Shown: piece by piece, positions 58,022-64,000 of the stretch | Numbering within the stretch: the stretch's first letter is position 1 | How the letters are laid out: every line of letters begins with the position of its first letter | Source: Nitratiruptor tergarcus DSM 16512 | GTDB taxonomy: Bacteria > Campylobacterota > Campylobacteria > Campylobacterales > Nitratiruptoraceae | NCBI RefSeq assembly: GCF_027946175.1 | Contig: NZ_AP026671.1 | Coordinates: forward strand, 682,001-746,000 | DNA: 64,000 nt | Direction of reading: 5' to 3' | Made by a program: the position numbers and the translations under genes | Notes under the pieces: model-generated | The model's database searches: none | What the model was told of the DNA's origin: nothing | Seen by the model: only the letters and a program-made list of their open reading frames with translations

Positions 58022-58791
58022 TCTGGTAACTTCTTATAAAAAATTTTATTATCGCAGATTATTTTATCAAAACCTGCATGCTTTTTAAAATAGTCTGAAA
58101 AGCTCACAAAAAGATACCCTTCAGGCTTGAGTACCTTGTGAAATATATGAAGTGCTTCTTCTTTTTTTACTGCATCAAGATAGATAAAAAGATTTCGACA
58201 AAATATAAAGTCATACTTCCCAAATGTAAGAATAGCATCATCAAAGAGATTTAGAGTATAAAAGTTAATAAATTGTTTTAAAAAATTTTTAACAACACAG
58301 TATCTATCTTTGCAGTTGAAAAATCTCTTTTTGATATTTTCATCAAGATTTATTAATGCTCTTTTTTCGTATTTGCCATTCATAGCTTTCTCAATAGCTT
58401 TAGGATTAATATCAATCGCATCGATAGAAAAACTCTCTATACCATTTTGCAAGAGGACAATAGCAATACTATAAGGCTCTTCCCCATTAGCACAAGGAAG
58501 AGAGAGGATAGATGGAGCAATGATATGCTCTTTGTGGATAAGTTCAACAAGAATATCAAAGTGTGAACTTTCTCTAAAAAAGAAGCTCTGTGATACAGTC
58601 AACTCCTCTATAAAAGTTTTAAAAAGATTCTCATCGCTTTGCAGTGATTGTAATAGCTCCTCGCAAGAAAAAATGGATGCATTTTTCATAATTTCTGCAA
58701 TTTTTATATAGAAAATCGCTTCTTTATTAACAAACGTTATTCCTGTTTTTTCATAAAAGAGACGCTCTATCTTTTTGAGACAATTATACAT
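58018..58791 (-). CDS. cheR: Chemotaxis protein methyltransferase CheR
   Basis: Methylates receptor glutamates using S-adenosylmethionine. The 257-residue protein has the helical N-terminal domain and then the SAM-binding fold: [14 protein letters not shown] with the active-site arginine (near 90), [17 protein letters not shown] (near 115), and [13 protein letters not shown] near 205. It overlaps cheB by 8 bases and queC by 4. No beta-subdomain changes are obvious. Confidence 0.93.
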   Translation of the reverse strand: MYNCLKKIERLFYEKTGITFVNKEAIFYIKIAEIMKNASIFSCEELLQSLQSDENLFKTFIEELTVSQSFFFRESSHFDILVELIHKEHIIAPSILSLPCANGEEPYSIAIVLLQNGIESFSIDAIDINPKAIEKAMNGKYEKRALINLDENIKKRFFNCKDRYCVVKNFLKQFINFYTLNLFDDAILTFGKYDFIFCRNLFIYLDAVKKEEALHIFHKVLKPEGYLFVSFSDYFKKHAGFDKIICDNKIFYKKLPE

Positions 58792-59356
58792 CTTGCAAGA
58801 ACTGCTTTATCATTGTTACTATTTCTTCAAAACTGAGTACTTCACTACATGCATTTTGTTGCACTGCTCTTTTTGGCATACCATATACCGCTACACTCTC
58901 TTTAGAAGCCACAACAGTCTTTGCTCCATTTTCATAAAGTTTTTTGAGACCCTCAATGCCATCATCTCCAATACCTGAGAGTAAAATTGCTACAACTTCA
59001 CAAAGTTCTTTTTTATTCTGCACAACAGATAAAAGAAGTTGATTGATATCTGGTTTATAAAGAGATTCTATTTGTGTATCATCATGCAATATCTCTTTAT
59101 CATTAGCATTATCATATATTGTCACATTTTTTGAATCACATATATAGATTTGATTTTTTTCCAAATTAATTTTTTTGTCTACTTTTTTAATTGGTACAGA
59201 GCTATTTTCTCGCAAAATTTCTACAAACCCATCTATATAGTTTTCTTGGAGATGTACCGCCATAATTATAGCTCCATCAATATTGTTGAGGCTTTTTACT
59301 ATCTTATCAAGACTACAAATACTCCCTGCCGATGCTCCTATAAAAACAAGTTTCAT
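58784..59356 (-). CDS. cheB: Protein-glutamate methylesterase CheB, stand-alone catalytic domain
   Basis: A 190-residue methylesterase domain without the response-regulator domain of E. coli CheB, a form known in Campylobacter. [14 protein letters not shown] carries the catalytic serine (residue 9 region), [13 protein letters not shown] the histidine, and [13 protein letters not shown] the aspartate. It removes methyl groups or deamidates the receptor encoded directly upstream, with a 4-base overlap of the two genes. Without a receiver its activity cannot be switched by CheA phosphorylation in the usual way. Confidence 0.92.
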   Translation of the reverse strand: MKLVFIGASAGSICSLDKIVKSLNNIDGAIIMAVHLQENYIDGFVEILRENSSVPIKKVDKKINLEKNQIYICDSKNVTIYDNANDKEILHDDTQIESLYKPDINQLLLSVVQNKKELCEVVAILLSGIGDDGIEGLKKLYENGAKTVVASKESVAVYGMPKRAVQQNACSEVLSFEEIVTMIKQFLQDV

Positions 59357-61338
59357 GTCTTATACTCTTGTAATTTATTGCGTAAAAGTTCAATTTGTTT
59401 ATAGAGATACTCTGTTGAAGTAGCAATCTCTTCCACATTTCTTGCATTGAGTGAAGAGAGTTCATTTATCTTATCAATATCGGCTATTATATCTTCAATA
59501 TTTTTGAGAATATTTTTAATCTGTTGTGAAGAGTGAAGCGAATTTTTTACTGTTTCATCCATTACACTCGATATCGAATCCACATCTGCTTCTATATTAT
59601 CAACAGAATTTGAAAGATTCATAATATTTTTTGCATTTTTAGCTATCTCTTTGCTAATGCTATTTATTTGTGTGAGGAGTTGTGTAATAGTAGTATTGAT
59701 TTTCTCAACATGATGTCTCGATTTTTCAGCCAATCCTCTTACCTCTTCAGCCACAACAGCAAAACCTTTACCATGCTCTCCTGCACGCGCTGCTTCTATG
59801 GCAGCATTGAGAGCTAAAAGGTTCGTTTGATTTGCTATCTCTTCAATAAGTGTTAACACATTTGTAGTTTCATTTGTTAAATTGACTAATTTATTTAGTT
59901 CATTAGCAATAAACTCCTCTTTATTTGCACTCTGCTTTACTTCTTTAACAAGCTTTAAAATATTCTCTTTGGAAAATTGTAGAAGATTATTTGCTTGTTG
60001 CATATCTGTCTGCGCATTATCAAGACTCTCCACAGAATTAAGGAGTGGACTTTTGATTTTTTGAGCATTTTGTGCACTCTGTGACACAAAATATGCCTCC
60101 TGCTCCATATTGTTACCAATATCCATAGCCGTTTGTGCAAGCTCCTGGGCTACTTTTGAATCGTTTTGTACTCCATTTTTGGCATGGGAAATTGCATCCT
60201 TTGCAAAATTTATCAACGTATTGATGTGATGCACTATTTTACTCAACTCATCTTGTGAAGTTATTGGGATCTGTTTAGAGAAATCTTTTGTTTTTACAAT
60301 CTCTTCAAGATTAGTATTGATGGTTTGGATATAGGTATTGATTGTTCTTTCAATAATCAAATAACCTATAAATAGTACAAGAGAAATTCCTAATAACGTT
60401 ATAAAAAGAGTAACAATAAGTTCTTGCTTATTCTGCTTTATGATTTTTTGATTGTCTTGAATGATTATATAAGCTATTTTATCTTCAATATTTTTCAAAA
60501 GATTAATCTTTTTCGTAATAGTATCAAACCAATAGTCTGGATCTATTTCAAATCCGCCAGTAGCCTGATGCTCTATTGCAATTTGCTCCATTCTTTTTAC
60601 CTCTTCAATGGCTCGACCCTTCAAAGTGTTTTTGTAGATATGTAAAAGTTTTGCAGGAGCCGCAATTTCAAATGCATCTAAAAAGGCTTTTTGCTCACTC
60701 ATAAGCCTAATAAATTTTGCAAAGAAACCCGGCATAAAAGCATCTTTAGCAAAAGTTGCTGAAAGTACTGCTCTTTCTATTCCAGCTCGCTCTTTTGAAA
60801 GTAGAAAATCATCATAAGCGATGAGCTCTTTAGCTATGAGAGCATCATCACATTTTTTAGCTATTTCACCAATCGCAAGCAAAAAAGCTCCATTAATGCT
60901 TGTATAAAATCCTATGGCCTTTTTGGTATCAATATTTAATGCAAGTACCTTGTTTCTTATTGTATTTAATTGGCGCAATGATGTAAGAATCTCATTTATT
61001 CGTGAATGTATAGAACTTTTTCTTTTTTGATTTTGTTCAGAAGATAAAAAAGTTGTTAACTCTTTGAGACGTTTATTAGTTAATTGGTATTGCATTCTTA
61101 TTTTTTTTACAAATTTCTTTCCACCACTTCCAAGATACCCTGCACTTCTACCACGCTCTTTTTGTAACTCATGTACAAGATTGGAAATTTTAATACTCAA
61201 TAAAACATCATATTTTCGCTGCTGTGCTGCTTGATACTCTTTGTAATCTCTCATGAGATCTCTTACACCAACCACACCTGCATACACCAAAAATATAAGT
61301 ACGAGAAGAAGCATTTTCCCTTTTATTGTTTTTATCAT
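59353..61338 (-). CDS. Methyl-accepting chemotaxis protein with nitrate/nitrite-sensing (NIT) domain
   Basis: A 661-residue receptor with TM1 near residues 9-25, a periplasmic helical region (about 28-300), TM2 near 308-330, then HAMP-like and signalling parts. The periplasmic part shows the NIT signature ([20 protein letters not shown] near residue 52, and a second [11 protein letters not shown] segment near 185). The signalling tip is [36 protein letters not shown] precedes the ATG. It heads the MCP-cheB-cheR-queC operon. Sensing nitrate or nitrite follows from the family, and is not proved here. Confidence 0.88.
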   Translation of the reverse strand: MIKTIKGKMLLLVLIFLVYAGVVGVRDLMRDYKEYQAAQQRKYDVLLSIKISNLVHELQKERGRSAGYLGSGGKKFVKKIRMQYQLTNKRLKELTTFLSSEQNQKRKSSIHSRINEILTSLRQLNTIRNKVLALNIDTKKAIGFYTSINGAFLLAIGEIAKKCDDALIAKELIAYDDFLLSKERAGIERAVLSATFAKDAFMPGFFAKFIRLMSEQKAFLDAFEIAAPAKLLHIYKNTLKGRAIEEVKRMEQIAIEHQATGGFEIDPDYWFDTITKKINLLKNIEDKIAYIIIQDNQKIIKQNKQELIVTLFITLLGISLVLFIGYLIIERTINTYIQTINTNLEEIVKTKDFSKQIPITSQDELSKIVHHINTLINFAKDAISHAKNGVQNDSKVAQELAQTAMDIGNNMEQEAYFVSQSAQNAQKIKSPLLNSVESLDNAQTDMQQANNLLQFSKENILKLVKEVKQSANKEEFIANELNKLVNLTNETTNVLTLIEEIANQTNLLALNAAIEAARAGEHGKGFAVVAEEVRGLAEKSRHHVEKINTTITQLLTQINSISKEIAKNAKNIMNLSNSVDNIEADVDSISSVMDETVKNSLHSSQQIKNILKNIEDIIADIDKINELSSLNARNVEEIATSTEYLYKQIELLRNKLQEYKT

Positions 61339-61383
61339 ATCCCCTGTCCTTTTTGGTACAATATCATCAAAAAATGGATTGTA

Positions 61384-61803
61384 ATGATCGAACTAGACAA
61401 TCGAACAAAAATTTCGTTTGATATTACTATTATCGAAAAAATTGCCGATCTTTTGACAGATAAAGATATTGAATTACTCATAGTCGATAATGAGGAGATT
61501 CGCAAACTCAACAATCTCTATCGCGGCATTGATAAACCAACAGATGTTTTAAGTTTTCCCCTGCAAAATGCACCTATGACACCACTTGGTAGTATCGTCA
61601 TCTCCATTGAAAAGGCACATGAAGCAGCAAAAAAATTTGGTCATACTCTTGATGAAGAGATTGCTCTGCTTTTTACTCACGGTTTATTACATCTTCTAGG
61701 ATACGATCACGAGGCAGATAGTGGGCAAATGCGCAAAAAAGAGCAAGAGATTATTGAGCATTTCAATCTTCCAAAAAGTCTTATAGTAAGGACAGAAGAG
61801 TAA
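61384..61803 (+). CDS. ybeY: Endoribonuclease YbeY (rRNA maturation)
   Basis: A zinc-dependent RNase for 16S rRNA 3'-end processing and ribosome quality control. The metal motif [12 protein letters not shown] (HxxxHxxxxxH) is near residue 100, and the N-terminal core has [17 protein letters not shown]. The open frame extends far upstream across the divergent MCP start, but the ATG at 61384 gives the standard length (139 residues), with GGA five bases before it. The stop shares a base with the next gene. Confidence 0.93.
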   Translation: MIELDNRTKISFDITIIEKIADLLTDKDIELLIVDNEEIRKLNNLYRGIDKPTDVLSFPLQNAPMTPLGSIVISIEKAHEAAKKFGHTLDEEIALLFTHGLLHLLGYDHEADSGQMRKKEQEIIEHFNLPKSLIVRTEE

Positions 61804-62729
61804 TGGATTATATTATTTTTATTATTTCTATGGCAGCACTTATTAAAGGTGCCGATCTCATTATAAAAGAGTCTGAAAAAATTGCACTCCATTTTGGCAT
61901 AAGCGAATTTGTTATTGGTGCTACACTCATAGCATTAGGCACAAGTCTTCCAGAAATGGCTGCAAGTATAGCTGCTAGCTTTAAACATAAAAGTGATCTT
62001 GCCGTATCTAATGTTATAGGAAGTGTTACACTTAATATTACCTTAGTTTTGGGAATTGTTTTTTTACTTGCAAAAAAGCTTTCGCCTTCACGTGATATAT
62101 TTGGAAAAGATAGTTCATGGGCTCTTTTCCCCATATTTATTTTTTTCCTTGTTGCTTTTGATGGTACTATAACACGCTTAGAAGGGGGGCTCTTTCTCTT
62201 ATTGATGGGGGGATATCTTCTCTTTCTCTCGCAAGAACCATCAATTGTTGCAGAAGAGATAGATGAAGAGATTTTGCAAGAAAAGTTTAATTGGCCACCC
62301 ACTTTAGTGTTTTTGCTTCTTGGATTTATAATGGTCATCTATGGAGCAGATTATGCAGTGCAAAGTGCTAGTAATATAGCACGCCATCTTGGAGTAAGTG
62401 AATGGATAATTGGGCTTTTTCTTGTATCATTTGGTACCAGCCTGCCAGAACTCATTGTAAGTGTTGTAGCAGCTATCAATAAAAAAGCTGATATGAGTAT
62501 AGGTAACATAATAGGCTCAAATGTAGCAAATTTTAGTGTAGTTCTTGGTTCTGCAGCAGTTGTCAATCCTTTGCTTGTAAATATTCAAGCATACGCTTTT
62601 GATATTGCTACAGCATTCATAGCATCACTTATGCTTGTCTTTATCGCCGCTAATAGACTCTATAACAAATCGGCAGGAATTGTGCTCCTAGTAACACTGG
62701 GGGTTTTTGTACTTAATCACGTGCCCTAA
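61803..62729 (+). CDS. Calcium/sodium antiporter (YrbG-like, CaCA superfamily)
   Basis: A 308-residue membrane protein with ten TMs in two inverted halves. Each half has the CaCA alpha signature: FVIGATLIALGTSLPEMAAS near residue 40 and WIIGLFLVSFGTSLPELIVS near 205, the GTSLPE motif holding the ion-binding glutamate. A short acidic cytoplasmic loop is between the halves (EEIDEEILQE). It overlaps ybeY by one base and its 3' end overlaps mrdA by 17 bases. Confidence 0.94.
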   Translation: MDYIIFIISMAALIKGADLIIKESEKIALHFGISEFVIGATLIALGTSLPEMAASIAASFKHKSDLAVSNVIGSVTLNITLVLGIVFLLAKKLSPSRDIFGKDSSWALFPIFIFFLVAFDGTITRLEGGLFLLLMGGYLLFLSQEPSIVAEEIDEEILQEKFNWPPTLVFLLLGFIMVIYGADYAVQSASNIARHLGVSEWIIGLFLVSFGTSLPELIVSVVAAINKKADMSIGNIIGSNVANFSVVLGSAAVVNPLLVNIQAYAFDIATAFIASLMLVFIAANRLYNKSAGIVLLVTLGVFVLNHVP

Positions 62730-64000
62730 AATAACCTAACTCAATCATTTTTGTATATATAGCATTTACAATTGGTCCTGCGGCTGCACCACCATGTCCA
62801 CCATGCTCCACAAGTACTGTTACTATATAGCGAGGTTGTTTAAAGGGAGCATATGTAGTGAGCCAAGCGTGTGAACGGGAGTAATATGCCAATTCCTCCT
62901 CTTTCATTCTCTCTTTTTCATCTTGCGGTATACCCACAATTTGAGCTGTACCTGTTTTTCCTGCTATTTTTATTGGCAAAGAGATATGTCTTGTGGCTGT
63001 ACCTTTTGGATGATTACACACCTCATACATTCCTCTTCGTATAAATTTAAGATTGCGTTTTTGCAATGGAGTTAAAACATCTTCTTCTTTTGGAATATAG
63101 TTTTTATAAGTAAAACTCCTTGCAAAATGGGGAGTTGGAAGCTTCCCCGTAGCAAGCAAAGCGGTATAACGAGCAATTTGCATAGGTGTGACAAGATCAT
63201 ACCCTTGTCCTATAGAAGATACTACAGTTTCCCCTTGATACCAATTTAATCCATATTTTCTCTTTTTCCACTCTTTATCAGGAACAACACCAATAAATTC
63301 ATTTGGAAGATCTACACCACTCTTTTTACCAAAGCCCATTTTACGAAGATCAAAAGCAATTTTGTTTATACCAACACGCAAGCTCCCTTCATAAAAATAG
63401 ACATCACAACTCTCTCTAATAGCTTTAATAAGTCTCACCTCTCCATGACCTGTATGTTTCCAGCACCGAAATTTGCGCTTTCCTAACTCTATAGCTCCAT
63501 TGCAATAAAAAGGTGTATAGGGAGATATTTTACGTGAATCTAAAAATGAGAGTGCAACTCCCATTTTGATAGTAGATCCTGGAGGGTAAAGACCATTTAT
63601 AAGTTTATTTGTAAAAGGGTGATTGAGATCATTTATAAGTTCTTTCCACTTTTTACGGCTAATTCCAGAGACAAAAAGATTGGGATCAAATTCAGGAAAA
63701 CTTCCAGCTGCTAGAATTTCTCCATTTGTTTTCATTACAATTGCTACACCTGCTTTATTTTGAAAAAGTTTATGGATAAACTCTTGCAGTCTCAAATCAA
63801 GAGTCAAGTAGAGATCTCTATTTTGTATTGGCTCCTTTTCTTCTACGACATCGATAACTCTATTAAAAGCAGTGACTTTAAGTTTTTTATATCCCAACTC
63901 TCCTTCTAGATAATCATTGTAATATTTTTCTATACCAGATTTGCCTATAATTCCAGTAATTTTGGCAACTTTATCTCTTTGTGTATCTTTTGTATTTGCT
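62713..64000 (-). CDS. mrdA: Penicillin-binding protein 2 (partial, 5' end outside the window)
   Basis: An elongation-specific transpeptidase of the rod system. The frame is open to the window edge at 64000 without a stop, and contains GIIGKSGIEKYYNDYLEGELG, the usual linker just before the transpeptidase domain. Active-site motifs are visible: S-T-I-K in PPGSTIKMG, SCD in RESCDVYFYEG, and KTGTAQ. The TTG at 63897 is an internal codon, not the start. The PBP-dimer domain and TM lie beyond the edge. Convergent with the antiporter gene. Confidence 0.95.
   Translation of the reverse strand, partial: ANTKDTQRDKVAKITGIIGKSGIEKYYNDYLEGELGYKKLKVTAFNRVIDVVEEKEPIQNRDLYLTLDLRLQEFIHKLFQNKAGVAIVMKTNGEILAAGSFPEFDPNLFVSGISRKKWKELINDLNHPFTNKLINGLYPPGSTIKMGVALSFLDSRKISPYTPFYCNGAIELGKRKFRCWKHTGHGEVRLIKAIRESCDVYFYEGSLRVGINKIAFDLRKMGFGKKSGVDLPNEFIGVVPDKEWKKRKYGLNWYQGETVVSSIGQGYDLVTPMQIARYTALLATGKLPTPHFARSFTYKNYIPKEEDVLTPLQKRNLKFIRRGMYEVCNHPKGTATRHISLPIKIAGKTGTAQIVGIPQDEKERMKEEELAYYSRSHAWLTTYAPFKQPRYIVTVLVEHGGHGGAAAGPIVNAIYTKMIELGYFRARD

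Noticed and set aside
61231-61383. Longer ybeY frame reaching back over the MCP start
   Set aside because: It would add about 50 residues with no resemblance to YbeY and lies in the coding region of the divergent receptor gene.
62713-63897. Complete PBP2 gene starting at TTG 63897
   Set aside because: The frame is open without a stop to the window edge and encodes typical PBP2 sequence upstream of that codon, so the gene is truncated by the window.

Overview
The window reads as chromosome of a mesophilic or thermophilic, chemolithoautotrophic member of the Campylobacterota (Epsilonproteobacteria), most like a deep-vent genus such as Nitratiruptor. The grounds are: an AT-rich genome with tightly packed, start/stop-overlapping genes; a near-complete reductive TCA gene set (monomeric isocitrate dehydrogenase, malate dehydrogenase, two-subunit class I fumarase, succinyl-CoA synthetase, OorDAB-type 2-oxoglutarate:ferredoxin oxidoreductase, and aconitase B nearby); a PglB-type oligosaccharyltransferase; a receiver-less CheB; and a block gltX-yggT-slt-(lipoprotein)-mobB-fbp-small ORF-metG that, from memory, is also found in Campylobacter jejuni. 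The genus is inference; the phylum is well supported.

Layout. 1-8680 (minus strand): a ten-gene carbon-metabolism operon icd-mdh-fumA-fumB-sucC-sucD-HMA protein-oorD-oorA-oorB, cut by the window edge in oorB. 8786-16581: envelope and export genes (mltG, a large AsmA-like protein, a Lol-type permease, secA, lolA). 16604-22050 (minus): acnB with a coiled-coil partner gene, then ftsK. 22152-29254 (plus): HU gene with promoter and terminator, tRNA-Leu(CAA), tRNA-Gly(GCC), then ubiX-coaD-tmk-hisS-speA-cysE-aspC with almost no gaps. 29251-33210 (minus): a visibly more AT-rich segment with a two-TM small protein, pglB and an unrecognised polytopic membrane protein. 33302-35254: a monomeric adenosylcobalamin-dependent ribonucleotide reductase. 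35251-41345 (minus): a small hypothetical, then lpxD, ilvH, ilvI, ppx/gppA, ilvA and a CoA-binding protein. 41387-45678 (minus): an M48 lipoprotein peptidase and a porin-feoA-feoB unit behind a good Fur-box match. 45884-55084: psd and a small ORF (minus), then the plus-strand gltX-to-metG block. 55096-57351: a CaCA-type cation antiporter and an orphan TRAP solute receptor. 57356-61338 (minus): queC-cheR-cheB-MCP (nitrate/nitrite-sensing type). 61384-64000: ybeY, a second CaCA antiporter, and the 3' part of mrdA (PBP2) running off the window.

How it fits together: CO2 fixation by the reductive TCA cycle feeds 2-oxoglutarate, oxaloacetate and succinyl-CoA into the amino-acid genes here (ilv, aspC, cysE, speA), and fbp serves gluconeogenesis. 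Ferrous iron uptake supports the many Fe-S enzymes. The chemoreceptor suggests taxis towards a nitrogen-oxide electron acceptor. No CRISPR, insertion sequence, prophage, integrase or rRNA was seen, and no gene-free stretch exceeds about 205 bases. I saw no clear novel multi-gene defence or mobile system. The best leads are the metal-binding HMA protein inside the rTCA operon, the porin-feoAB pairing, the AT-rich pglB segment with its unknown membrane partner, the Mur-ligase-like protein without a P-loop, and a hairpin that buries the ribosome-binding site of the M48 peptidase.
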